From the NCBI GenBank assembly GCA_051651625.1, contig JBOFSQ010000029.1, positions 1 to 16,930 of the forward strand: 16,930 nt of DNA. Direction: 5' to 3'. Numbering within the stretch: position 1 is the stretch's first letter; every line of letters starts with the position of its first letter. Position numbers and translations under genes: made by a program. The stretch comes from JBOFSQ01 sp051651625. GTDB lineage: Bacteria; Planctomycetota; Planctomycetia; Pirellulales; Thermoguttaceae. Below are positions 7,518 to 13,790 of the stretch, one piece after another. The notes under the pieces were generated by a model. The model was not told the DNA's origin, made no database searches, and worked only from the letters and a program-made list of their open reading frames with translations.

Positions 7518-8062
7518 TACATTAACACGTTGCCTCTGCGGGCGAGAAACTCGTGTGGCTGCAATTTTTCCGCCCACTGATTTTGCGGACGCTCGCCACG
7601 CTGAAGCGTGCTGATGACTTTGAACGGGATTTTGATACTGATTCCGCTGCGCTGAAAGCGATCATCGTTATGTGACTCAACATCGATGAACCCTTTCCGT
7701 TCGAGCATATCGAACTCGTCAAAGTACGCGCACACTTCTATCGGCTTGCACTTCATCAGCTTCGCCATCTCGCGGATTTTAGTGGCGTCGCCATCGCTGG
7801 TAACGAACAGATCAGCAAACAACACGGCTTGCAGCGGCGTGATGTCGAGTTTGTCGCAGACAAAATCAATGTGCTCTTTCATCTCGCCGAAGATCGCGTC
7901 TGGTTTTCCGCCGAGTTTTTCGTGAAGCGAACCAATCTCGATGAGATTGTCAAACAGCGTCAAATCGCTCGGCTGCTTCCGCAGCGGCAAACACTGCGGC
8001 GCAGAAATCTGCTCTTGCTCCAATTCGTGTTCGTAAGTGGTGATCGTTTCGACATTAGACAT
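7517..8062 (-). CDS. Hypothetical protein with winged-helix-like domain
   Basis: A 181-residue soluble protein without signal peptide. The start at 8062 is chosen because AGGAG lies 8-9 bases upstream; an in-frame extension to 8245 would run through a 9-bp tandem repeat and a palindrome and is surely not coding. The first 30 residues are acidic and Gln/Glu-rich. The core (PLQAVLFADLFVTSDGDATKIREMAKLMKCKPIEVCAYFDEFDMLERKGFIDV) has the helix-turn-helix-wing pattern of a winged-helix DNA-binding domain, followed by a short strand segment (ISIKIPFKVI). Similar modules precede AAA+ ATPase domains in some bacterial proteins, but no ATPase follows here. The role is unknown; it could be a small regulator or a detached N-terminal domain. 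It is followed directly by the homopolymer tract. Confidence 0.6.
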   Translation of the reverse strand: MSNVETITTYEHELEQEQISAPQCLPLRKQPSDLTLFDNLIEIGSLHEKLGGKPDAIFGEMKEHIDFVCDKLDITPLQAVLFADLFVTSDGDATKIREMAKLMKCKPIEVCAYFDEFDMLERKGFIDVESHNDDRFQRSGISIKIPFKVISTLQRGERPQNQWAEKLQPHEFLARRGNVLM

Positions 8063-8106
8063 TGTGCGGTCTCCTGTTGTGAAATGGTGGTGAGTCAGAG
8101 CGGGAA

Positions 8107-8174
8107 GCGTAAGCGAGTGCGGCGTGATAGACAAAGTGGACACGATGGACGCAGTGGACGTAATGGATGCAGTG
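8107..8174. repeat. GCGTAAGCGAGTG motif with five 9-bp repeats
   Basis: GCGTAAGCGAGTG at 8107-8119 is followed by five tandem 9-mers of the form GA(C/T)NNN(A/G)TG at 8130-8174. The same 13-mer recurs inverted at 9462-9474 and 12481-12493, again next to 9-bp-periodic sequence with a GAC core. This looks like one dispersed intergenic repeat family with two modules. It lies just upstream of the small gene that starts at 8062. Confidence 0.7.
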
Positions 8175-8180
8175 GGGACA

Positions 8181-8426
8181 CGCCCTGACGGGGCAGCAAT
8201 CTCAATAACCGGCGGTAAATGCCGCCGCGATAGCGGCAAACGCAACCGCCGGTGACGTGAACGAAAATCGTGTGCGTCTGTAGGACGCTACCAAACATTT
8301 GAGTCAACCGTGTGGTCGGTGGCGTCTTACAGACGCTCGATTTTTGTGGTGGTCGCTACCGGCGGTTACGCGAGTGCTCCGCACTTCGCTTACCGCCGGT
8401 TATTGAAATCACGTCCCGTCGGGACG
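8181..8426. repeat. Composite 246-bp inverted repeat of three palindromic modules
   Basis: Both arms carry the same modules in mirror order. Outermost is a GACGGG-type hairpin with flanks (8181-8207 and 8401-8426). Next is a REP-like hairpin bounded by ACCGGCGGT/ACCGCCGGT (8208-8253 and 8358-8400). Innermost are the near-palindromes GCGTCTGTAGGACGC (8274-8288) and GCGTCTTACAGACGC (8322-8336). The arms are imperfect copies and the centre is about 30 bases. It sits in the 457-base gap between two minus-strand genes; no ORF or transposase is seen. Confidence 0.75.
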
Positions 8427-8481
8427 AATGCGGCAACGCCAACGCAATCCGCTTGCGTGGTCAAACGCAGAACAGAACAGC

Positions 8482-8523
8482 GCAACGACCAATCTGATTG
8501 TGACGATGTGGGGTGATGATCAT
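8482..8523 (-). pseudogene. Remnant of the 5' end of a beta-CASP gene (14 codons)
   Basis: These 42 bases match 10851-10892, the first 14 codons of the beta-CASP hydrolase gene, with a single mismatch; the last 36 bases before the ATG end are identical. The reading MIITPHRHNQIG is preserved. Its ATG (8523-8521) overlaps the stop of the nuclease gene that ends at 8520, the ATGA coupling expected of an operon. After codon 14 the match ends and the frame soon stops. It indicates that a full beta-CASP gene once followed this nuclease. Confidence 0.8.
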
Positions 8524-9221
8524 TTGAACACCTCGTAATTATTTCCGTGCTTCCTAATACCGAAAAACTCGACGCCTAGTTTTTCTTTTTCCATTAACGC
8601 AATTGTGTTCTTGTTCTTTTCCTTGTCGGAGTATTGGTTATAGGCGGTACAGCCATCAAACAACAAAACGGCTTTTTTGACAAGCGTGTCGGACGGCAAC
8701 TCAAAATCAAAGAGCAATTTTTGGATGTTGATAGTTCGCCAGTAAGTATAAACTTCTAAAACCGCCCGCAGTAGAGTTTCTTTGTTGTCTTCGAGTTTTA
8801 ACTCTAGCAAGTACGCAGTGTTTTTGACGGAATTGTAAGAGAACATATCTACTTTCCCAAGACCTGTATCAGCGTTACTACTCTTCAGCGGAGTTTGATA
8901 GTCTTCTATCATTCCAATGTGCGGAAAGTTTTGTTGAAACAGTTTCATCGCCGTGCGGTCTTCTTCTCTATTTGAATCTTTGTTTTGTGTGGTAGGTTTT
9001 CCATCATGATTGCGGCGTTTATAACTTCCCACTCTGGTTACAACTGCAATGTGATTTAGTAGCTCCATATTCTTTCGTTCGGTAATAATCTTCGCGGCAG
9101 TTTCTGAATACTGCTGATTGTTCACAGGTTTGCATAACTCGCCCTTATACAAGAATTGTGGTGCTAGCTTGAGTACGTTTTCAACCTCGTCTCGAATTTG
9201 CTTTTCTGGTTTTTCGTTCAT
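8520..9221 (-). CDS. PD-(D/E)XK nuclease-like protein, cassette copy 1
   Basis: A 233-residue soluble protein, visibly more AT-rich than the housekeeping genes around it. The central block GKVDMFSYN...YLLELK gives a PD-(D/E)XK signature with Asp125, Glu140 and Lys142; the upstream NREE (84-87) could supply the first acidic residue of the fold. Other blocks shared with its paralogue at 11212-11985 are LYKGELCK, GSYKRRNHDGK, EDYQTPLK, TLLRAVLEVYTYW and KKAVLLFDGCTAYNQY. It resembles uncharacterised nuclease-like proteins common in gut and environmental bacteria. A role in DNA or RNA cleavage is inferred from the motif only. The start is fixed by the ribosome site AAGGGTGAG and by identity of the leader with copy 2. 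The stop overlaps the ATG of the beta-CASP remnant. The N-terminal 50 residues may form a separate helical domain. Confidence 0.7.
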   Translation of the reverse strand: MNEKPEKQIRDEVENVLKLAPQFLYKGELCKPVNNQQYSETAAKIITERKNMELLNHIAVVTRVGSYKRRNHDGKPTTQNKDSNREEDRTAMKLFQQNFPHIGMIEDYQTPLKSSNADTGLGKVDMFSYNSVKNTAYLLELKLEDNKETLLRAVLEVYTYWRTINIQKLLFDFELPSDTLVKKAVLLFDGCTAYNQYSDKEKNKNTIALMEKEKLGVEFFGIRKHGNNYEVFK

Positions 9222-9488
9222 TTTCTCACCCTTTCAAAACAGAGTCCCTTGGTAAAGTCATCGCCCGCACTGTTGCTGGCGGATGTGTGATTGAGTCTAA
9301 CGCGAGGATTGGGCGAGTCAATGGTATGCGGTGCGAAAATCCATAGGACAAATAAGACCAATGCGACCTATACGCATAAGCGCGACACTTCGTCGCCTTA
9401 CAATGTCGCACTTATTCGTCCCATTTGTCATATTCGTCTTATCGGGTCTGTCGCGGGGGTTCACTCGCTTACGCTTCGCGCTCCGATT
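9218..9488. repeat. Conserved nuclease leader, copy 1 (uninterrupted)
   Basis: This leader of the nuclease starting at 9221 recurs upstream of the paralogue at 11982-12508. The segment 9218-9293 differs from 11982-12057 at one position. The remainder matches 12308-12508 with few changes. It contains three 9-mers of the type NGAC(A/C)(A/T)AT (9346-9372) facing three in the opposite direction (9412-9438), together forming a long hairpin with an inner stem GCGAC/GTCGC (9382-9386 with 9392-9396). A short ORF, MTLPRDSVLKG (minus strand, 9261-9226), ends 4 bases before the nuclease start and is also present in copy 2. The rest of the gap, 9489-9680, holds the promoter listed next and otherwise nothing I recognise. 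Confidence 0.85.
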
Positions 9489-9559
9489 CTCCGCTGCGGC
9501 GTCAACGCACAATTATGACGCTGCGTTGAGTACGATTGTTTTGGCTGCGTTTGCGGGGA

Positions 9560-9588
9560 ATTATACACAGTGCGGAATCGGCTGTTAA
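9560..9588 (-). promoter_or_regulatory. Sigma70-type promoter upstream of nuclease copy 1
   Basis: TTAACA (9588-9583) and TATAAT (9565-9560) on the minus strand with a 17-base spacer: a perfect -10 box and 5 of 6 at -35. It would give a transcript with a leader of about 330 bases containing the conserved hairpin before the nuclease at 9221. Copy 2 lacks this sequence, and I find no equally good boxes in 12509-12622. Confidence 0.6.
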
Positions 9589-9680
9589 GCAGCGGTTGAC
9601 GGAGCGTGTCAGAGGTGTCGCTCGGACGCCTGCGTTTCGTGGACGCGGACAAGCAAACGCGAAGCGGTATTGGCAGCCGT

Positions 9681-10892
9681 TCAAATCTCTATCGCGTCCC
9701 CGTCTTTCACCGACAACACGTCGTATGGCAGACCAAGTTCCCGCACATTTTTGGTGACGTTTTCGCCGTGAATCGGGAGAATCTTTTTCGGTTTCACCGC
9801 GTCGCAGACCATTCTGATCGCTTCGGGCGTTGCGTGACCGCTGGTGTGGAGCGATTCAAAGTCATACTTTTTCGTCATTGCAACGATGGCGGGATATTTC
9901 ACTTCATCATTCTTGTAACCCTCCCACATCGAATACACGAATTTAACTTTGTTGCCGGATTGGCCACCAATTATTTTCTCGATAGCTTGCGTAAAACCAC
10001 CGCCGGGACGTATCAGCATGCAACAGCCTTGCTTGTGAAATCGTTCGAGTAAATTATCGCCGTATGTGTGAACTTTTTCAAAATTATACCGCGAGTTTTT
10101 GCCATTCGTGTATTCTTTGACAAAATCAAGAATGCCTTTTTGATACTCATCGCAAAGAAAGTATTTTCTGCCCTCTAGCTTCGCGTGATAAAACGCGGCG
10201 ATGCGTGGAATGTTGGTTGACGCGCAAAGCACAAAGACATATTTGTTCTCGGCAACAATTTGCTTGGCACGCACTTGCAATTCGGCTTCCGACATAACTT
10301 TGCTGCTGTTCGGACGCGATAACGTCGTGCCTTCGACGATGAGCACGTCAACCTCGCCAATTTCATTTTCGAGCGTTGACAAAGTTTTGTCTTCGCCAAA
10401 TCCGTGCAACCGAAAGTCGCCCGTGTGCAAAACACGTTTGCCGCCGCCCTCGACGAGAAACATGTACGCATCAAACGCACTGTGGTCAACCAAAAACGGC
10501 ATAACGGTGATGTCATCGTTGACCGTGACAGCTTTGCCTTCTTCAAAGGTTTTGAAGTTTTCGATCCTTGCGATGTCGTCGGGTGAACGCTTCGTTCGTG
10601 TGGCGTATGCCAGAAAAATCTCCTTCGCCGCCGCACCGATGTACACCGGAATCCCAGACAGAACCTTGTTGTACAAACCAACGTGGTCGCCGTGATAATG
10701 CGTGATGAAAACCGCGTCGCAGTCGCGTTTACCGGTGGTGATGCCAGCAATTCCAAACTCGTCTCTGGCTTTGCCATCGCGCTCCACACCGGGCAACTCC
10801 GCACCCATGTCAATACAAATCCGCGCGCTGCCGTTTTTGATTTCGGTGATGCAACCACCAATCTGATTGTGACGATGTGGGGTGATGATCAT
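9681..10892 (-). CDS. Beta-CASP metallo-beta-lactamase, short RNase J-like
   Basis: A 403-residue MBL-fold hydrolase with the beta-CASP nuclease pattern: HYHGDH (His65, His67, Asp69, His70), DHSAFDAYMFLVE (His137), HTGDFRLHG (Asp159), IVEGTTLS (motif A region), SGHATPEA (His353) and PIHGE (His375). Family members such as RNase J cut RNA with two zinc ions. This protein is shorter than RNase J (about 550 residues) and ends soon after the last histidine, so it lacks the usual C-terminal domain. The frame extends to an ATG at 10931, but those 13 extra codons lie in a dispersed repeat, and the remnant at 8482-8523 starts exactly at the MIITPH codon, so 10892 is preferred. The ancestral gene apparently overlapped the nuclease stop; here a palindrome array intervenes. 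No clear ribosome site precedes 10892. Confidence 0.85.
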   Translation of the reverse strand: MIITPHRHNQIGGCITEIKNGSARICIDMGAELPGVERDGKARDEFGIAGITTGKRDCDAVFITHYHGDHVGLYNKVLSGIPVYIGAAAKEIFLAYATRTKRSPDDIARIENFKTFEEGKAVTVNDDITVMPFLVDHSAFDAYMFLVEGGGKRVLHTGDFRLHGFGEDKTLSTLENEIGEVDVLIVEGTTLSRPNSSKVMSEAELQVRAKQIVAENKYVFVLCASTNIPRIAAFYHAKLEGRKYFLCDEYQKGILDFVKEYTNGKNSRYNFEKVHTYGDNLLERFHKQGCCMLIRPGGGFTQAIEKIIGGQSGNKVKFVYSMWEGYKNDEVKYPAIVAMTKKYDFESLHTSGHATPEAIRMVCDAVKPKKILPIHGENVTKNVRELGLPYDVLSVKDGDAIEI

Positions 10893-10906
10893 GTTTTTTG
10901 GTATCC

Positions 10907-11180
10907 GTTCACGGAAAGTTTGCGATTTCATTTCCTAGCCGCGTAGCGGCGACCTTATTTTAGCCCAAGGCAAGCGGTATTCCGCGCAGCCTTGGGTTGA
11001 CGACCACCACAGAATCCGTAGCTCCGTAGGAGCGGCCTTATCTGAACATTTCGTTGACGTTGTTGATTCGGAATAAGGTCGTCGCTACGCGACTTCATTT
11101 CGTTTGGTGCCGCAAACCGAGGGCTGCGACGGGTACGTCTTGCCCTCGGCTACAATAAGGCCATCCCTAGCGAGACTAGG
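10907..11180. repeat. Array of hairpin modules, copy 1
   Basis: The 319-base gap between nuclease copy 2 and the beta-CASP gene is filled by small hairpins. They are a GCGTAGCG-type stem followed by CGACCTTATT (about 10938-10960), a CCCAAGG/CCTTGGG stem (10964-10970 with 10990-10996), and a CTCCGTAGGAG stem followed by CGGCCTTAT (about 11020-11041). Inverted counterparts follow: the first module at about 11071-11093, the second as CCGAGGG/CCCTCGG (11117-11123 with 11143-11149), and a degenerate third near 11154-11180. The stretch 10960-11036 recurs almost unchanged at 16794-16870, and 10907-10934 resembles 16724-16752. I see no gene here. Confidence 0.8.
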
Positions 11181-11211
11181 AATGTACCACGACGAAACAA
11201 TCCGTGAACGC

Positions 11212-11985
11212 TTACGTTTTTTGTTCCTCAAAACCTTTGTCGGATATTTCAAAACCGCCTTTTGGGTTTTCTTTGACGCAGAAAAAGTCAACGCCGAGTT
11301 TTTCCATTAACGCAATCGTATTTGGGCTTGTTTCACTGCAGTACTGGTTATAGGCGGTACAATCTTTGAACAACAAGACGGCTTTTTTGATTTCTGGTTC
11401 TGGTGATTTTTGGTTTAGATCATCAAACTCTTTGATCAATTTGTCGTGCTGGAGCATTTTCCAATAAGTATAAATTTCTAACGTAGCACGCAATAAAGTG
11501 TCCGTGTCCTTGTTGCCTTTGATTTTTAATTCCAACAAATATACGAAGTTTTTATTTTCGTTGTAAGAGATCAGGTCTATTTTCCCGACTCCTTTGCCGA
11601 TCCTCTCGCCCGTTTCACTTCTTCCCTCTTTTTTCAATGGCGTTTCATAATCAAGTATTTTCCCAATATGATCATGTTCAGAGTTTGGATTGAACTTTGG
11701 ATTTGAGTTTATGTCGAAGTTGTTGAAAATATTGATTGCAGTAATTCTTTCACCATAGAGTTTCCCTTTATGTTCTTGGTTATAACTTCCTTCTCGCTCA
11801 TGAAGTTGAATCTTTTCAAGTTTGTCAACGTGCTCAATAATAATTCCAGCAGCCATGTCCGAGTATGACTTGGTGTTAATAGATTTACATGACTTTCCAT
11901 TATACAATAATTGCGGTTCTCGCTCCAATACTTCTATGACTTCTTTTCTAATGTCAGCTTCGCTTTTTCTCGCTCTTTTGCTCAT
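11212..11985 (-). CDS. PD-(D/E)XK nuclease-like protein, cassette copy 2
   Basis: A 257-residue paralogue of the nuclease at 8520-9221, also AT-rich. The likely active site is Asp137 (GKIDLISYN) with Glu152 and Lys154 (YLLELK). Blocks shared with copy 1 include LYNGKSCK, GSYNQEHKGK, HIGKILDYETPLKK, TLLRATLEIYTYW, KKAVLLFKDCTAYNQY and NTIALMEKLGVDFF. Between these blocks the two proteins differ widely, and copy 2 has an insertion (about 90-105) and a longer C-terminus. The ribosome site AGGTGAG lies 4-5 bases before the ATG at 11985. The leader is nearly identical to that of copy 1 but carries an inserted element. Downstream it is followed by a palindrome array and then the beta-CASP gene. Its biochemical role is inferred from the motif; substrate and partners are unknown. 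Confidence 0.7.
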   Translation of the reverse strand: MSKRARKSEADIRKEVIEVLEREPQLLYNGKSCKSINTKSYSDMAAGIIIEHVDKLEKIQLHEREGSYNQEHKGKLYGERITAINIFNNFDINSNPKFNPNSEHDHIGKILDYETPLKKEGRSETGERIGKGVGKIDLISYNENKNFVYLLELKIKGNKDTDTLLRATLEIYTYWKMLQHDKLIKEFDDLNQKSPEPEIKKAVLLFKDCTAYNQYCSETSPNTIALMEKLGVDFFCVKENPKGGFEISDKGFEEQKT

Positions 11986-12508
11986 TTTCTCACCTTTTCA
12001 AAACAGAGTCCCTTGGTAAAGTCATCGCCCGCACTGTTGCTGGCGGATGTGTGATTGGGGCGTAACCGTTCGCGGTTAGTTTTGTCACGCCACGAATAAA
12101 AGCCGGAAAGGAGGCGGCAGTGTTGCTGTGCCGCGAAGCGGCAAGCCGCCGTATTGACGGAGAATCGCGTGTTGGCGTCGTTTCTTGGTTTCCGCCAATG
12201 CCGCAAGTGTGCAATCGTGTCGGCTGCGGTTTCTCTGTCCGTCAATACGGCGGAATACCGCCTCCTTTCCGGCTTCTATTCTCGCGGCCAATTTCGTGAA
12301 CGGTTACATTGAGTCTAGCGAGCGGATTGTGCGAGTCAATGGTTATGCGGTGCGAAAATCCATAGGACAAATAAGACCAATGTGACCTATACGCATAAGC
12401 GCGACACTTCGTCGCCTTACAATGTCACACTTATTCGTCCCATTTGTCATATTCGTCTTATCGGGTCTGTCGCGGGGGTTCACTCGCTTACGCTTCCCAC
12501 TCCGATTC
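11982..12508. repeat. Conserved nuclease leader, copy 2 (interrupted)
   Basis: The direct repeat of 9218-9488 is split here into 11982-12057 and 12308-12508 by an inserted element. It keeps the short ORF MTLPRDSVLKR (minus strand, 12025-11990), the facing 9-mers and the inner GCGAC/GTCGC stem. In the outer stem TGCGAC/GTCGCA of copy 1 becomes TGTGAC/GTCACA (12381-12386 with 12424-12429), a compensatory change. Beyond the shared CCGATTC the two copies diverge. The remaining gap to the regulator gene (12509-12622) shows nothing I recognise. Confidence 0.85.
12058..12307. mobile_element. MITE-like inserted element, about 250 bp
   Basis: Present in leader copy 2 and absent from copy 1, which runs straight through GTGATTGAGTCT. 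The ends carry GTAACCGTTC (12062-12071) and its complement (12298-12307). Further perfect inverted matches are 17 bp (12101-12117 with 12258-12274) and 15 bp (12146-12160 with 12239-12253). ATTG occurs on both sides (12054-12057 and 12308-12311) as a possible target duplication; four extra bases GGGC lie at the left end. There is no transposase, and the ORFs crossing it look accidental. A hairpin TGCCGC/GCGGCA sits at about 12128-12142. Confidence 0.75.
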
Positions 12509-12622
12509 AACGCCATGCATACTATTGCTATACAGGCGAGAAAACCGTTTTTGCGAGAAGTTGTGGACAGAACGTGTCAGTGCGAGACCGCAGATGCCGG
12601 AAATGGCGGCTTATTTCGCGTT

Positions 12623-13681
12623 TTAAGAATAATTTCCCCGCATAGCGTCAATCGCGCTGACGACTTCTTTTCGCAGAGAGGCGGGTTCGAGAACTTCAAC
12701 CCATTTGCCAAGACCGAGAAGTCGTGCGGGCAAGTCGGGCGTGAGTTGTACGGTGATCTCAACGATGACCGAACCATCGTCTTGCTCTTCGATGTTTTGC
12801 GTTTTATGCCACGGGTTTTCGTGCAAGTATCGCGCTAGCCGCGTATCCGTAACGCGAAAACGAACTCGCTCCGCTGGCAAACTCGGATCAGAATAGTATC
12901 GTACCGCAGACGCAAAGTGGTCATCACTGCTAAAGTTTTTCGGCTTGGTGAACTTGCGTTTCGTTTTGTTGACGGATTGTAGTCGTTCGATTTTGAGTGT
13001 TCGCACAGCGTTACTCTTGCACGAAAATCCGATCACCAGCAAACCGCCGTCGCGGTAGATGAATTGGTACGGGCGAAATCGGTACGTCTCCGGCGCGGCG
13101 GCGGTGCCAGAATGGTAGACGACTTCGAGTTCTACGCTGTCTTCGCAGCCGACCATCAGCGTTTCAATCAGTGCGAACTTGTCGCGGTAGTCGGCCCAAC
13201 CAGTTTGGGCGACGTAGAAGAGTTTCAAGATTTTATCGAGTTTTTCCTCGTCGGTTGGTTTCAAGTGGCGACGAATTTTCAAGAGAACATTATCCGCCGA
13301 TTCGCCGAGAAATGTACCGCTGATCGGCTGCAAAAATTTGCACGCCAGATAAAGCGACGCCACTTCGTCGGAGTCGAACGTGTCGGGTGCGAGTGGTTTT
13401 CCGAAGATGCTCCAGCGTTTGAGTCCGTGAAAATCTTCGTCGATATTCGCACGCAATTCGACGCCGCTCTTTTGCATCGCAGCAAGATACCGGTTAACGG
13501 TGCGCGGGTGAACGTCAAGGTACTTCGCCAATTCGTCGAGCGTGAGGCCACACTTAGATTCGTACAGCAACTTCTGCAACGCCACGCCTCTTGCGAAGAG
13601 TTTGGCGTTGTCAACCGTCTTGTGCTTCCACTTCTTCGGCGGCTTCGTTTTCGACTTGCTTGCAGATGATTTGCGTTTCAT
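12623..13681 (-). CDS. WYL-domain transcriptional regulator
   Basis: A 352-residue regulator. A Lys-rich tail (1-22) precedes a helix-turn-helix of the DeoR/HTH_11 kind (about 30-75, with LTLDELAKYLDVHPRTVNRYLAAM). A WYL domain follows (about 180-240), recognisable by YRFRPYQFIYRDGGLLVIGFS and VRTLKIERLQSV, with a C-terminal WCX-like extension to the end. WYL proteins bind DNA through the helix-turn-helix and are thought to sense nucleic acid or nucleotide ligands; several control phage-defence or DNA-damage genes. The target here is unknown. The ATG at 13681 follows AGGAG by about 12 bases, a long spacing. The gene has its own strong promoter and lies between the nuclease cassette and the GH57 gene, all on the same strand, so it could control either or neither. 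Confidence 0.88.
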   Translation of the reverse strand: MKRKSSASKSKTKPPKKWKHKTVDNAKLFARGVALQKLLYESKCGLTLDELAKYLDVHPRTVNRYLAAMQKSGVELRANIDEDFHGLKRWSIFGKPLAPDTFDSDEVASLYLACKFLQPISGTFLGESADNVLLKIRRHLKPTDEEKLDKILKLFYVAQTGWADYRDKFALIETLMVGCEDSVELEVVYHSGTAAAPETYRFRPYQFIYRDGGLLVIGFSCKSNAVRTLKIERLQSVNKTKRKFTKPKNFSSDDHFASAVRYYSDPSLPAERVRFRVTDTRLARYLHENPWHKTQNIEEQDDGSVIVEITVQLTPDLPARLLGLGKWVEVLEPASLRKEVVSAIDAMRGNYS

Positions 13682-13738
13682 TTGACGACGATGCTCCTGT
13701 CCAAAAACTGTGATGTTACTGCCACCATTGGCGCGTGA

Positions 13739-13766
13739 AGTATACGCAGGCTTTCACAGTTGTCAA
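13739..13766 (-). promoter_or_regulatory. Near-consensus promoter of the WYL regulator
   Basis: TTGACA (13766-13761) and TATACT (13744-13739) with a 16-base spacer on the minus strand, 6 of 6 and 5 of 6 matches. It lies in the 109-base gap after the GH57 gene and would give a leader of about 50 bases before the ATG at 13681. Confidence 0.7.
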
Positions 13767-13790
13767 AGACCGGCTGGCGGCGAGTGTCAC

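Noticed and set aside
6413..7525. Plus-strand ORF of 370 codons opposite the barrel protein gene
   Set aside because: The minus-strand protein has signal peptide, repeats, ribosome site and terminator; the plus ORF runs through the terminator and the barrel gene's regulatory region.
8063..8245. N-terminal extension of the small winged-helix gene
   Set aside because: The extension translates a 9-bp tandem repeat and part of a palindrome; the ATG at 8062 has a good ribosome site.
9346..9438. CRISPR-like array in the nuclease leader
   Set aside because: The repeats are only 9 bases, lack unique spacers and face each other as hairpin arms.
11982..12245. 87-codon ORF across the MITE-like element
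   Set aside because: It spans the junction of the insertion and the conserved leader, has no ribosome site, and cannot exist in the uninterrupted copy.
12509..12622. Promoter for nuclease copy 2
   Set aside because: Several AT-rich hexamers occur, but no -35/-10 pair with acceptable spacing and match could be supported.
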